Below are positions 12,001 to 25,600 of a stretch of DNA of 64,000 nucleotides, piece after piece. Origin of the DNA: Deuterostichococcus epilithicus (lineage: Eukaryota > Chlorophyta > Trebouxiophyceae > Prasiolales > Stichococcaceae); contig JAVTLE010000007.1 in NCBI GenBank assembly GCA_033439295.1, positions 1,426,001 to 1,490,000 on the forward strand. The letters run 5' to 3'. Under the pieces are notes generated by a model. It ran no database searches and was not told the DNA's origin. It saw only the letters and a program-made list of their open reading frames with translations. Position 1 is the stretch's first letter; every line of letters begins with the position of its first letter. A program made the translations under genes and the position numbers.

Positions 12001-14206
12001 TTTGTGCATCGCAACGGCAGTCAGTGCAGGGCGCCGGCGGCACATATGGACTGCGGACTGTTGCCGGCTACACTGTGCATCGCCACGGGCAGCCAGCAAC
12101 AGTGCAGGTAGGACACCCGCGTCATGAGTGGACTGCGGCCTGTCGCCGGCATCAGCGCCCCCTGCTCGGCAAAAACGTGAGCAGCTGCTCCCAAGCACGC
12201 CAGACTGCTGTGGCGTGCCAGCGCAGAGCAGTGTTGCCACGCGCACCTTCAGGCCGTGTGTGGCAGCGGACGCCAGCACCGTGTCAATGGCTCGGAAGAT
12301 GGTCTCATTGTACTGGCCCGGCGCCGGCTGCAGCGCATACTGCGTCAGGTTTGCCGCATTACGGTTGTCGTCATTGTCTCCCTGCACGAATCGACATCAC
12401 GAAATGTCGGTCACGCTTTGTTAGACACCAGGAGCCGTCCCACAGGCATTTCGCAGTACGGGGCACGGATGCTGCAACACGCGATTGCAGGTTTGGAGGC
12501 TAGCCATCAGCATGCGCTGTGCGCAGGCATTTTGTGCCTGCGGGCAATCACTGCAATTATGCAGGTCGAAACCCGGAACCCCGAGTCTGTCAGAGCCTGC
12601 TTAGCAGCAGGTCAAGCTCACTAGCGCAAAGAAGCGGAACGAATTGAAGCCCGCGTCCCTTGCCTTCCCAAAGGTATAGTCCAGAAACGATTGATTCCCT
12701 GCATGTGCACTAGCAGGATGGTTACTATTGTTTTTGTTAATCATGCACACACGGTGTTCAAAAGGCACATCTACTGCCTGCCATCAACCCTCGTCCACGG
12801 CAGATGCAACATGCATGCTGAATGCTTAGCACCCCCCGGGGATGGCAGCACGTCGTCCTCACCTGGAATGACGCCTGGGTCCGGCTGAGCTGCCGACCCT
12901 GTGAGCGTCTCGATGAGGTGCCACCTGCGCGTTGTTGTGTAGGGGTTGACAGCTTGCAGCATGCCACAACCCGCAGACAGACAAGTATCCTATGCTGCTG
13001 TGTGTGCACACGTGTCATCTTGCAGACAGGTGGCCCATTTAGTCTGATGCTACTGCTGGCCATGATATGATTGGCCGGCACCCCATGCAACCGCAGATGC
13101 AGGAAATCTTACGCATTCCAGCCAACAGGGATGAAGGTGTTGCAGTTGGCGTCCACAAACTTGGCGTTGACGGCTCGGATGAAGCCCCCCGTCTGCACCG
13201 CTGGCGCCACACCCGGAAGCACTGGCGCGGCAGATATGGTGGGCGCCGCCGTCGGGGCCGCTGTCCTCGGCAAGTTAGTCAGCGCTTTTGTTGGGGCGGC
13301 GGTTGGAGCCGCTGTTCGTGCTGTCTTTGGCGCCGTAGTGGGCGCTGCTGTTGGCGCCGCAGTGGGCGCTGCTGTCGGCGCCTCAGTGGGGGCAGCAGTC
13401 GGGGCAACAGTCGGCAGTTTTGTCGGTGCCTGCGTCCGAGCGGCGACCACTGCCGCCTTAGCGGGTGCAGCTGTTGGATCCCTTGTGCGTGCAGCGGGTG
13501 GCACAAACATGTGTTGCAACATGTCTGCATCGATCGGGGCGGGCGTGCGCAGGACAACTGGCGGCCGTGTGAATGCCGCCGCTGCTGGCGGCTTGGTGGG
13601 GGCGAGCGTGTGCACAATCAGAGCCGGCGTGGGCACCGGTGTTGGGCGCACGGTGACAACCGGCCGAATGATAAGGCGGGGCGCCAGCGTTGGCGCAGGC
13701 GTCGGGGCAGGCGTAGGCGCCAGTGTCGGCGCCAGTGTCGGCGTTGCCATGACAGCCTGCGTCGGCGCAGGTGTCAGCGCCGGAGTGGCGGGAATGACAA
13801 TAGGCGCCGCCGTCTTCACCGGCGGTGGCGCAACTGCCAGGGCTGGCGGCAGGCTGGCGAGCGGCGCTGGGGTCGCGGCGACGAACGGCCGGCGCACGAG
13901 CAGGCCTGGCGGCGGCGATGGCAGCGGCGATCTGGCAGCGGGTGCTGGAGGTGACGGTGGGGAGGCTGCAGGGGGTGTCTCCACCACCGGTGTTGGCGAA
14001 GGCAAAGGCGGAGGCGACGTGGCAGGGAAAGGCGATGCTGTTGGTGCAGCGACGAAGGTGAATTCAGGAGAGCTGCCCCCGAAACCCTGCGTGAGCACGT
14101 CGCCTTGCCCAGCCGCCGGGCTGCCGCAAAAAATGGCCGACAGGATGATAATGGTCACAACCGCCGGGCCTACCCGGCGCGATGGCTGCAATCCAAGGCA
14201 GCGCAT
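9026..14206 (-). CDS. Secreted GH5 endo-beta-1,4-mannanase with Pro/Ala/Thr linker
   Basis: A glycoside hydrolase family 5 enzyme of plant mannanase type, expected to cut mannan in the wall or outside the cell. Thirteen exons fit with phases closing, in transcription order: 14206-13113, 12924-12863, 12698-12622, 12381-12247, 11879-11838, 11602-11460, 11199-11133, 10974-10882, 10651-10561, 10375-10296, 9956-9873, 9675-9628 and 9406-9261. The last exon (to about 9030, including a (CAG)8 run) could not be fixed. The protein starts with a signal peptide or anchor (VVTIIILSAIFCGSPAAG), then about 290 residues of PTAAPT-type linker. The catalytic domain starts at FIPVGWNAWHLIE, with ARDAGFNSFRFF, VIVTLIDNWKLLDG and YKNDPAIFAWDLYN. 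The acid/base Glu is in EPRCQNPCNGK, followed by TVGEEGFFGASSPFK and DIDFAAIHLWPDRW. The nucleophile Glu is in LLLEE-FGK. The ATG at 14206 was preferred over 14311 because it places the signal segment near the N-terminus. Confidence 0.85.
9073..9096. repeat. (CAG)8 trinucleotide tract
   Basis: Perfect CAG repeat near the 3' end of the mannanase gene. On the minus strand it would read as a Leu or Ala run if it lies in the unresolved last exon. Confidence 0.9.
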
Positions 14207-15855
14207 GCTGCTGCGGATCTGCGTGTGAGGCGCAATTGATGCTGCTTCAGCCGTTGGGAGCCACGCACGACAGCCGCCAGATACTGTACCGCGTGGCCGA
14301 GTGGTGTGCAACGGTGTGCGAGTGCCGGCGGCTGCGGATTTCGATGCGAATCTACTACAATCTACCTACTTGCCTTGACTCGCAACTCCTGACTCGCTGT
14401 ACAATCGTCGTGAAATCTTTTGGGCGGATTATGTGACGGCACCACTGCGTCAGATGACGACAGGTGGAGCCCCGATTCTGGGCTTTTTTGGCCCCAAGAA
14501 GCGACGCACAGCCAGGGTGGAGGGGCAATATAGAAGCCACGAGTGGCTGATGTGACACGGTGTGCAGGTTTCCACAGACTGGCTCCACCTTACCAACCTA
14601 ACACACAAACCGTGAATTGAACAATGGGCGTTCGCCGGGGGCGAGACGCGAGTTTGATCGGGAAGGGCCAGTCGAAAGGGGAGCAGCCCGGTCGCTAATC
14701 AGGCCGGCCGAGGAATGACAGCACCGGGCAGCACCCTGTAGCGAAAACGGCTGCAGCACAACGACACATCGCAACATGCAGCAGCTGGCATGGCAAGCTC
14801 GTGCTAATATGATCGGAGAGCTCATACAGATAGCAAATCAGCATGCTCCAGGACACTCACGGCTCGGGGTGAGGGAAAATCATGAAACTTTGAAATATGC
14901 ATGAGAATCAGGGCGACATGAAGTTTCACGCCGAAAGCGCTCGCACATCACTGCAGAAGCCTTTCTGACATCTGCTGGAACAAGCACGCGCAATTTGCCG
15001 CATGCAGCTCAGCTGGCGAACATCCCCAGCTTGGACATGAACAGTCCCCCTCGTACTTGGCAGGTGGGCGGGTAAACTTACCCACGAGCAAAAGTTACAC
15101 TTTGCCCAATTTTTCCCCCGTGGTTGATCTCTCCGAAACGCCCCTTCTGCGATCTGCTGCAGCGCGCAGTGACTGCCAGCTGCAGCAGCTGTGCAACCTG
15201 CGTGCGGACTGCTCTGCAGCCCGAAGACTTCCGAATCACAGTCTACGTCTGGCAATCGCGAGTACCACCCTCGTTTTCATTCCTAGCAATATGTACTCAG
15301 AATCATCCCCCGTTCTCTGGAAAATCGTACTAAGGGCGCGGAAACGATTCTTACATCAACTCGCAAAATCTTACAACGCCGGCTGCCGGGGCGCCGTTCG
15401 CACGGCCAGCTTCAGCGCGAGGCGCCTGCCTTTCGCAAAGTCTGCAGACTGGCCCAAGGAGCAGCTGACGGACTACGGAAGACCCGAAGACGCAGACTGC
15501 AACCGGCAGCAGGCGTGAGAGGTTTCCCATCGACGACTCTTAGGGTTTACTACGGCCAAGCGGAAAACTGGAGTGCATAAGTTTGAATCACCGAAGGTGA
15601 TCAAACTAAAAGATGTGGATGCATGCAGAGCCCTATGATACAGGTATCGTACAAGTAGCTAACATGAAGACAAGCAGCGTGCCACCTGAATGTGTGGCAT
15701 CTCGCCCTGCCGTCCATCGACCACACTCGTCCACAACAAGCGGCAAGCTGGCGTGGCACACACTCAACGATGTCACATGTACACTCCAATGGCCTGCACA
15801 ACAAGTCGCCAGTTGGCACAGCACTCGAATTGCATCACTCCGCCTCTGTTGCCAG
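14207..15855. other. Intergenic region upstream of the mannanase
   Basis: About 1.65 kb with no supportable exon. It should contain the mannanase promoter (minus strand) on its left and the 3' flank of the next minus-strand gene on its right. The TTAGGGTTT near 15541 resembles a plant telo-box. Confidence 0.45.
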
Positions 15856-18800
15856 CTACTGGCGGCGGGCGCACTGCGGCAGCTTGCAGATGAACACGAT
15901 TGGGATGGCGCTCGCGAGGCTGAGCACCATGGCGGCGGCGAATGCGCCATACCTGCGGTCATGCACGTCAACATCATCTTGTGGTGTGCGATGCCAAACT
16001 CGACATCGCTCACCATGATGCGACGATAATGTACATTGCGCAGCAGGATATCAAGGGCTTGTCCAGCAATAAGGGAGCAAGCGTGGACAACATGGCTGCC
16101 TTCCTCCAGCTCACTGCTGGTGCCTGCTCCAGGCGGCCTGACGCAACTTGTAAGGCTCATCATAGAGGGGCGAGACGGCTCGGCAGTTTCAGCGCAGCAT
16201 GAGAGCATTGAGGACCATCCAGACGAGCACGACGGTGGCGGTGCTGACGGTGGCTGGTGCACCCGGGGGATGTGCAGCATCGGGCGGCAGCTCCTCAGGC
16301 AGCGAGGTCATCGAGCCAGGCCAGAACAACACCGTACCACAGGTCGCTGCACTCGTCCGGCGGCAGCACCCAGTGCTCGCAGGCGGCGTTGGCGAGCGCG
16401 CCCAGGCCGGCGTTGATGACGAGCGGCGCCAGCAGCCCCAGCACCGCCGGGCAGGCGATGCAGAACCACAGCGGCACCTGCAGCGGAGGCGTTTTTGTCG
16501 GCTTTCATGCAACTGAGACACTCGAAGAACTCTCCAAGGTCTGCCAGCATTCAAGCTGTCAAACTCTGTCAGTTCAACCAGGCCTGTGCTAGCAGGCTTC
16601 GTCCGAAGGACATTTATGAAGTATATCGAAGTTTGCCAGGTTCTGACCATGTGAAGGCTGCATGATACATCAGCGTCGTGAGCGATGGCGGTACCTGGTA
16701 GGCGATTGCGATGCCAATGGCAGCCACCGCCGAGCGCAGCACCACCAGCGCCACCGTCGCTACCCCGGCGCCTTTCTGCAGCATCGACAGCAGGTGAGTG
16801 GCGTGCAGTCGAAGACAGCGACGTCCGCCAGCCTGGACAGCAGCGGCTTGCTGATAGCAGGGCGAGAGCTGGTGGCGCAATGTTGCCTGGACGGACGAGG
16901 TGTTCAGCCACATGTGTTCAAACCCGGCCAGTCGGCATTATGCAGGCCACACTGTGTCAGGGAGCAGATGCAGATCGCGTGCCTGGACATCGACGAAGCG
17001 GGCGACCTGCGAGAACATGCTATTCGCAAACTCGACGAGGCTGCTGCTCAGCGCCTTGCTCGGCAGTGCCCGCATCTGCCGCACGATGCGGCTGTCCAGA
17101 ACGATGCGACCTGTGCAGCTGACAGGAGGTGCTATGGGACAAGGATCGAGGTCGACAACTCGCAGCGACAGCATCGCTTGCTGCAAGGCATGCCTGGTCA
17201 ATGCATGTCTGCTTGAGGGCTGCGCAATGAGCCTCGAGCCTCACATTGCACTGCCAACTGCATGCCACATGCAGCAGCCGTGGTTGGTTTGGCAGTGAAA
17301 CAAACTAATACCCACCTGACGAGATGTCGTACATGGCGAAGGGCGGCGCAGCGGCGCTCGACTTGCTGAAGGTCATCACCTCGAGCCTGTGCAGGCGCGG
17401 CACCAGCGCTCGGGTGCGGAGCATCCCTTGCCCATGACGTCGTTTAGAGTATCCTGGTGACTGGTGCACCGGACTTTTGTGGCCTTTGCGCAGATGTCAG
17501 CTGTCGCGACGAAGGACATGCAGCAGCAATCATTGTGTAATGGCGCACAGTTGCGACACACTGTCCTGAGCACAGTAGTTTTGGGCTGGAGACGTGCTGG
17601 TGTCAGGTTTCCACAACGGCCCTTCAGGTGGGCAGGGCGCCGGACGCAGAGCGGGTGGTCACCTGAAAGGAAACAGCCACCGGCCGAGGCTGCCCTCCAG
17701 TACTGCCGCCGCCGAGTTGATGGCCGACACGGGGAAGACATCCGCCAGGCCGTGTGCGTCCCCGTCCACAACAGACATGTAAGGCTGGCTCTTCTCCCGT
17801 CTGCGATCAAAGCCTTGGTGATCCAGAGTGATCAGCATGAACGAGGCGAGCATGACCGCATCGATTGCAGCATCAAATACTGTAAGAGCGCGGGTGGTGC
17901 GGCAGCCCCAGGCCAGCTGGCGGCACACCCTGATGGCAACTCGTAGGAGATGGAGCCGGAGTGCTGTCTGGAACTGCTTGCTCGTTTCATACACCGCACC
18001 TAGCTGGCGGCGCGCCCGCAATGAACGCCACAACGGCCGAGCTGCTGTAGCGGTCCGCGACGCGTGCAACGGATTCGATGCTGTCGCCCTTGCCTGCAGC
18101 CGGGTGGCACAGAGATGCTTCAGGTTTGGGACCGCCTCGCTCAGGCAGGCGCTGAACTCGATGCACAGAAAATTCATATACAGGGTTCTGCATGCACCTG
18201 GGCTTGCATGCCGTTGGGATTTGCATGGGCGCGCACCGTCAACATCATGCAAATTCGTGACATCGGAGCACGCTGCACTCAGACACGGACAGCACCTGCG
18301 ATCTGAGCAAACTTCAGGTGGCTGCCAAAGCCCCAAGAGCGTGCCAGGTCCGCCGCACGGGCCTGCAGCCACGGCAGATCATGCCCGAGGTCCGAAACTG
18401 CCGCCGCGGAACCTCCGCTGCCAGGTCTGGCGCCCTGCCTGAGAGCCGCATCGGCCGCTGAGCTGTTGTCGAGCGAAGTGAAGATTGGAAAGACCTCCCG
18501 ACCGCCGACTAGCAGTGCGGGCGGCATGGCGCCGTGCGACGCACCGATGCAGCTGTTGCCGCAACCGGCACGGCCCTTGAAAAGCCCGCCCAGCAGCAGC
18601 AGGATAAGCGGGCCCATGGCGCCTGCGATCCGAACCATCGAGCTGAAGCTCGGAAATTCAGCAACTTTGCAGCAGCCAGGACGATTCTGTTAAAGGTGCA
18701 GGGTGTCCTGCCTGCAGCGGCCAGCACGCCGAGTCTGATGTATCGGAAACGCCGTTCGCGGGCTACTTCGCTTTGAGCCGGGTCCATGTCGTCATGCTCT

Positions 18801-18856
18801 GCGTCACGCATGCCGCTCGTCTGCACTGGCAGCAACGGGTCGCTGGTCGTAGCCAT
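15856..18856 (-). CDS. Unrecognised multi-pass membrane protein (433 aa)
   Basis: I do not recognise the family. Eight exons give a phase-consistent chain of 1302 nt, in transcription order: 18856-18712, 18622-18296, 17999-17663, 17386-17316, 17110-17007, 16775-16695, 16477-16338 and 15952-15856. The N-terminus is acidic and basic, then a helix split by the first intron (RLGVLAAAG and GAMGPLILLLLGG). Further hydrophobic segments are AAIDAVMLASFMLITL, VATVALVVLRSAVAAIGIAI, CIACPAVLGLLAPLVINAG and AFAAAMVLSLASAIPIVFIC. The C-terminus is basic, ending PQCARRQ. The first intron needs a GC donor (GCAG then GCAGGA). If the last intron is not removed, translation stops at 16295 instead, giving 415 aa. 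The last two introns have donor and acceptor regions that resemble each other. Four or five membrane passes suggest a transporter or organelle membrane protein, but no function can be assigned. Confidence 0.65.
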
Positions 18857-19688
18857 CTGGCAAGAATTCCCTGCAGCTACGGCAAGTGCAAAAGAAGCCA
18901 AGGCCACATGACGAACCTAGCGAGTCCGAACTCTCTAGTTGCTCGTGAAAGGACATGAATGATGCAACTAGGCGCAGAGTGCACTGCTGACATCAGTCTT
19001 CTTGGACCAGCCCTGACCTAGGCTTTCGAAGTGCTACTCCGACACCGTTAACTTCAAAGCTGCTGAGATGCACTTCGCCTCAGGCACCCATCGCTCAAAG
19101 TCGGTGTTTAATTGCAGGCGTTTGCAGCAGCACGATGCTGCCAACAGGACGAGACGACACGCCGCCATTTGCCACAAACTTTTACAGAACAGAAGACGCA
19201 AAGACAAGCTACATACCAATTGCAGTCCCCGATCATCGCAATCAACACGCAAGCGCACATGCGCACACAGTCAATGCAGAATGCTGCGATCCTCTGGCTG
19301 AAGCATCATCAGAAGTCCATGGTGATCTCGTGAGTGGCAAACAGATAGTCTTTCTCGCCGGAGATGACATGCCCAACGGCATGTTGCTGATGCACAAAAT
19401 TGCCAGAATTCTGCGGTGTCTGGCCTGCTCAAAACTGCCGCGTCTCCTGACATGCATACAGGTACAAGTGACAGGAAGTTCCCTCTTGATCCCGGGCTCC
19501 ACCAGGTGAGCTGATCGTGGCGGCCGCAGAGAGCACGCCGCTTATGCTCAAGAGTCCGCCGTCCGACAGGGTTGCTGGGCCCCGGCGCTGTCCGGCTGCC
19601 ATTCGCATGCGCCAGTGTGCAACGCAATCCATCTCACGTGCGGCCTCCAACGCCGCCGCCCTCTCACAGCTCGCTCAGGCGCCGGCGA
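18857..19688. other. Intergenic region between two minus-strand genes
   Basis: Should carry the promoter of the membrane-protein gene and the 3' flank of the kinase gene. I find no convincing exon on either strand. Confidence 0.45.
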
Positions 19689-22600
19689 CGCCGCCGGCGT
19701 CCGTGGCCCGCGGCGCCCGCCCGGGATTGTTGAACTGCGACTGCGCCGGGTCCCCTGGCCCCAGCTTGGGCTGCGGCTCCCCCTCCGCGTAACCCAGCAC
19801 CAGCTTGGCGGTGCGCGCCAGCATGCGCTGCCGCAACCCCGCGACCAGCGCCGCCCGCGCCTGCAGGCAATGCAGCCAGTGTTGGCAGGACCGCTGACCT
19901 CTTTAGGAGGCCGTTGCTTGGCTGGTCTTCACAGATGGAGATCCATTGAAGCCGCCCAAATGCGAACGATTGCTGCGTTTTCAAAGATCACGACATCGCA
20001 GGCCTGCAGGCTGCACGCAGGCTTGCGGCAGGGCTGCAGCACTGGATCGGATCGTGCGCTGAGCAGAGCGCTCCCGCTTGTCGCCGGTCGCTGCTGCGGC
20101 AGGTTCTCACAGACCTCGACGGCGCCGGGGGTGGCAGCCAGCTGCTGTAGGCGCGGCCAATGCGGCCCGAGCGCCGCCTGCACCTGGTCCAACATGGCGC
20201 GCGCCTCCCACGGCATCGGCAGCCCCCAGGGCCCGCTGCCCCGCAGCTGCGCATGGGAGAGCAGCGGCCAACGTGTCACAGCTTTGCTGGCGGGTGATGG
20301 GGTCCTGAGAGGCCAGCAGCGGGCGTCAGGCATCGCTACCACTTCCCGCGGCATCGGCGGCGGAGCAACAATCAGCGGCGGTGGCGGCTGGTGGGTGGCG
20401 TGGGGGCAGTTTGAGCGCCGCCGGCGACAGGATCATGGGCTGAAGGAGGAGATGTGAGTGTCAGATGCACCCATGAAGGTGACGAATAGCACAGCCACGT
20501 CATGCATAGGGCGCTTTTATCGAAGCACGAAAATGGCTCCGAATGCAAAGCGAGACACCCACTGGACCTGGGCGTGACGCATCAGCCGCCCCGCCTGCCG
20601 CAGCAGCGGGCTGCAGAGCATGCGCCCAACACACGTACACTCCCAACCACAGGTGCAAGACTGCGTCCAATCAGAATTGGAGCCTTCATACCTGGAGCGG
20701 CTGCGGGGATGCGCGGCCGAAGCGCTCCTGCAGCAGCGCCGCGATGCGGCGGGCGCGCGTGAGGAGCACCTGTTCACCGCCCAAATCCAATTATGGAAGG
20801 AATGAAGAGCTTGAAATGAAGGCTAGTCACAGATGAAGGGCGGGATGTGCAATGCACGCCATGAGGCTGTGGCGCTACATGCAGCGGCACTATTTAGATT
20901 TTAGGGTTTATAGCAGGACCTGCTCGCCGCGCACGACCGGCACCACTCGGTCTGCCAGCAGGCGGCCGCCGCCGCTGCGCTGGATGCGCTCCCGGGCTTG
21001 CTCTGCGGGGTGCGGCAAGGCCGGCACGTGAAGGGGGTTCTGGCAAAGGGACCATCAGACCGCCTGCTGGCCAGGGAGGGTCATCAAAACACGAAGCGCC
21101 CTGGCAGAGGGCGCACACGTGCGTCGCCTGTGGCTGGAAGGAATGTACGTGTAACAAAGATTGAGGAATCCAAGTCAGAGGAGCGCTAATGGGGACTATG
21201 CGAAAGCCAGAAGCGGGGAAGACCCCTGCCTTGCAATATGCACAGGACGTCACAGTGCGCACGCGCCTCGCCAGACAGGCAGCAGCTGGGAGGGGGAGCC
21301 TGAAAGCCACAAGCGAGGGCCGCTGTGGGAGCCTGGGTCTGGGGGACAGGCGACAAGAAAGGCAGCACACCCGCTGCGTACGCGTCGATGAGGCGGGTCA
21401 GCTCGGCAACAAGGGGCGCCCTAATGGCGGAGCCGCCGTCCGACACCTGTGCGGTCGACAGCGCCTCTGGTCAGACTGTGCTGCGGGCCGCAGAGCTCGC
21501 GACAATAATCAGGGGTGATGCAGGGGTACTGCAGGCGCACGCCCATCTCAAGATTCAGGGGGTGGATCACCACCACCGCGGTGGGGGTCGGCCCAAGCGT
21601 GCGCAGCAGCCAGCTCTGGGTAGGGCAGCGCGTTTAGTCCTTTTGACTCCTTTTCAAAGCAGAACGGGCCTCTGGGGACCGAGAGGGACAGACCCTTCAC
21701 GCACCACGAAGTCGGCGAGGAGCCACAGCTGCTCCGCGGTGAGGTCGCTGCTCTTGGCGCCCTCCCGCAGCAGGCTGTCCAGCCGGGTCCACCGGAAACG
21801 CCCCTCCACCAGCACCATCTCCTCCAGCGACCGCCTGCGGGCACGAGGGGTTTTTGGAGGGCTTTCAGCCGCCAGGAAACGAGTTCTGCCACGCCTGGGG
21901 GTGCACGCATGGTGACGTTGCCGGTGCTGGAGGGCACAGGGGCGCGCCTGCCCGCTGCTGGGCACTCGCATCGTGGCAGCAACGTCGTCGCGATGCAGGT
22001 CGGAGACGGAAGGGACCGGGTTGCATCGCACACCTGAGCTGCGGCGCAGGGTCTGTCAGGATGCGCCTTGCCATGTATGGGTATGCGGCCGCCAGGAGCT
22101 TGTAGTTTGGGTCAGCCGAAAGCGCCAGTCCCTCCAGAACCGTCAGCGAGCGCAGGATGAGGGCGTAGTAGGCCGGCACCCTGCGGGGTTCACAAGAAAT
22201 GCGGCGGGCAGGGATTTCGTATTCGTCGTGGCACGCACACCACCCCCCGCTGCAGACCGGAGACCTCGTGAAGGGCTGTGACGTGTATTGATCAAACCGA
22301 ACAGCCTCGACCGCGCGCTGCGTGCCCAGCGCGTGCGAGCTGTGGGAGAGGGGGCATTTGCCGCACCTGAAGGGGTACTGGAAGAGGACCTGCAGGGCGC
22401 GCGGAACCACTTGTCAGGATTCCGCGGCTCCCCAATCACCCCTCAATGCCTCGGTCCTCGGTTCACACCCTCAGGCAGGGGCGCCACACAGCAGCCGCCG
22501 GCAGGGTCCGGCCGCGGGTTGCGGCACAGGCAGCGTCATCCCCTGTGTCCAGGGATGGTGTGGCCTGCACACCTCGCCGAGGCCATCCACGATGGCCCGG

Positions 22601-25600
22601 AAGTTGAGTTCCGACACGCTGCGGTCCAGCACCTCGTCGAAGAAGCGCGCCAGCTCCGGCGCAATCGGCGACGTGTCGATGCTGCAGGGCGCACACAGGG
22701 CTCGAAGCGCTTGGAACACAGGCGGGAGCGCAGGAAGCTCGGGAGCGGGCCCCGCCGAGGTGATTGTTGCCCGCCCTTCCCCCCATCGACTTGCAATGAC
22801 CGTAGCAACCATGCAAGGACTAATGTGTGGTCACCAGCATTGACTGCGCATAACAGTGCGATGACTCATGCACAGCCCTGAAGTGCTCACCTGCGGTCCA
22901 TGAAGTCCAGTTCGTAGTAGTCGCGACACATCGCCTACGCACCCGATAACCAGGGCATCAGCATGTTTGATAGGCTGCGATAGGTCGTCCAGGCCACTGT
23001 GTCGCAATGTCAACCCTGGCTCTTTCCAGACCGCTGATGCACAGGGCGGGAGCAGCAGGCGCCGTCTGCTCAAGCACACGGCGGTTTGTGCTAGAGCACA
23101 CGGCAGTGAAACAGTCGTCGCTGCTGGCCAGGCCATGATGTGATGGGGCAAAGGAAAGACATCTGGGCCGCACATCATAGTCCCGGTTGACAAGGTGCGT
23201 CACGTGGCTGATGATGGCGTATCGGGCATTCTGCGGCGCAGAGCTCATCATGCCAAAATCTGCAGCGAACAACGAAGCAGCTTGCCACAAGGACCATTGC
23301 TACTCTGTGCGAGGTCGCATGCCAAGCCTGTGCCGACAAGAGCCTGGGGGAATGGACCCCGCAGCAGAAGCACCCGCAGGCGGCGCGCACCGAGATACAC
23401 GAGGTCGCCGCTTTTCGTCGCTAGAAGGTTGCCTGCGCAGGTGTGCAGGCGCAGAACATTGCAGTAGTGAACCAGGCGCAGTGGGCCAGACCAGTTCGTG
23501 CAAGTCGAGCCGACCGTTCAGTGCATGAAGAGGCAGGGACCAGGTTGTGCAAGAAGATGCAGGAACCAGTCGGAGTAAGAACAGGCAGGGACAAGACGCA
23601 TTCGGCAGGACGCGGCCCCGAACGGCTTGTGCACACCTGGGTGGGGGTCTGCATGGAAGAAGCCGTGCTCCAGGAGCTGTCGCAGGGTGCACTGAATGCC
23701 CACCTACACGTTGAGACCGCTTCAAGTCACGTCGGAAGACCGTCCAGCACTACCAGGGCAAACATGTGCGCTCGTTGATCGCCATCCCGCAGGTCGGCGC
23801 CGAATCCCGTTGATGCACATGTGAGTGACCACCCTGGCGGCTGGAGCCACGCATTGCCTGTGGAGTGACACAGGATGCGGTGCTTACGTTGACAAAATCG
23901 ATGATGCTCAGGCCGGCGGCGCGCATTTTCGTCTCGTCTGTCAGTTTCACGCCCTCAATCCACTCCATGGTGAGCACGCGCCGCGATGTCGCCTCCCACA
24001 AGATGGTTGGCGTCCGCACCTGGCCGCCAGAAAGTTCAGTCTCAGTGCTGGGCCCCTCGACTCCTATGTGTGAGCAATGCAGGATCTGGACAACGGGTGC
24101 ACTGGTGCACAAGAAGGGTGAATGCCAAGCGACGCGCAGCAAAGGGGCGCTTCAGGCAGCCGCAAGAACCTGGTGCACGCAGCCAATCATGAGCGCCACA
24201 CCCGCGGGACATGTGAGTAGAGCTCCGCGAAGCGCTCGCAACTGTGCCCCTCCTGCAGCAGCGGGCTCAGCGGTCTTGGACGATGTGGCGCACTTGACGA
24301 CCCAATCAGATGCCAGACGCTGCTGCTTTCACGAACAGCTGGGCCGAACGCCGCACTTGGAACCCAGCTGCATGACTGGTGCGCTGCAAACTTCACGGCG
24401 TGGCAGCTGTGCCAGGAAAAGCCGCTGACGATGAGGCGCATGTCGACCAAAGAACATCACTTGCAAGTGCCAATGAGACCCTTGCCTGGATGTAGTCCAG
24501 CTCGCCGAACAGCCGGCTGGCAAACTCGTCCACGAGTGGCACCAGCGGCTGGATCGGCAGCGAGGTCACCTGCAGGGTGCACGTTCCTGCCTGGCTGAAC
24601 TGCCGTCACAGGCGCACTCCGCAAGCCGGTGTGGCAGCATCTACCCGACCTGCACTGGGGCGGCGGCTGACTCACGCAGGCATGGCCATGCCAGCCACCA
24701 CCCGAACAGCTGCCGATCGACACACCAACAGCATATGGACTGCCTGCGCTGCGCTGCTCGTGCTGACATGTTGTTCCTCAGCCACTGCAATTCGTATTCG
24801 ACGGTACCTGAGGGAGGTAGCGGTCGACAGCGGCCATAAGGCGCCGCAGCAGCAGCATGTCCATGGCGATGGACTCGCCAATGCGCGGCCGCTGCACCTT
24901 CACTGCCACCTGCTGCCCTGTTGCCGTCAGCCGTCCGCGGTAGACCTGCCCAAGGCTCGCGGCCGCGACCGGCGCGGGCGTCAGCTCCGAGTAAATTTCG
25001 GTGGCCTGTGGGCAGATGCACAAGGGACTGATCGATCTTATCGATTCTGTGAATTGAAAATCGCTATGGCATCGGACTGATTCTGCATTGATTCCCCAGC
25101 GATGCCAGCGGGACAGCAACCGCGCGGCGGCATGCACACAGTTACAGTCGGCTCCGCTGCCGCGCCATTGCTACAGTGCTCACCGGCCGGCCAAGGTCCT
25201 CCTCGATGAGCGCCAGTGCGGTGGCCGTCTCGAATGGCGGCAGCTGGTCCTGCAGCTGCGCCAGCGCCTCCAGGTAGGGTTTCGGCAGCAGGTCTGGCCG
25301 CGCCGAAAGCGCCTGCCCCACCTGTTTGGGAGGCAGGTGCGCATGTGGATCAACCAACGGAGGCGCGGTCAGCTGGAAAGGCAGACAGCAGGCCTGGGTT
25401 TGGGGGAGTCTGCCAGCTGACCAACGTCAGGAGAGAGCGCTGCTAGATGTCGAAGGCTCCCACGACTGGGTTGGAAGCTGCTGTGCGAGTCGCTGCTGGG
25501 CAGAGTAGCCAAGCACAGAGGCGGGACAAATGCGCCATGTACTGTGAGTCGACATGCAGCTTGCCGGCAGACTCGCTTCGTCAGGCACGCCATGCTGTCT

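Noticed and set aside
13067-14228. Long plus-strand open frames of 295 and 385 codons
   Set aside because: They are antisense shadows of the low-complexity mannanase linker, whose repeats keep several frames open.
14285-14365. tRNA-like D-arm sequence (GCGTGGCCGAGTGGTGTGCAA)
   Set aside because: No matching anticodon stem or GGTTCGA-type T-arm follows and the ends do not pair.
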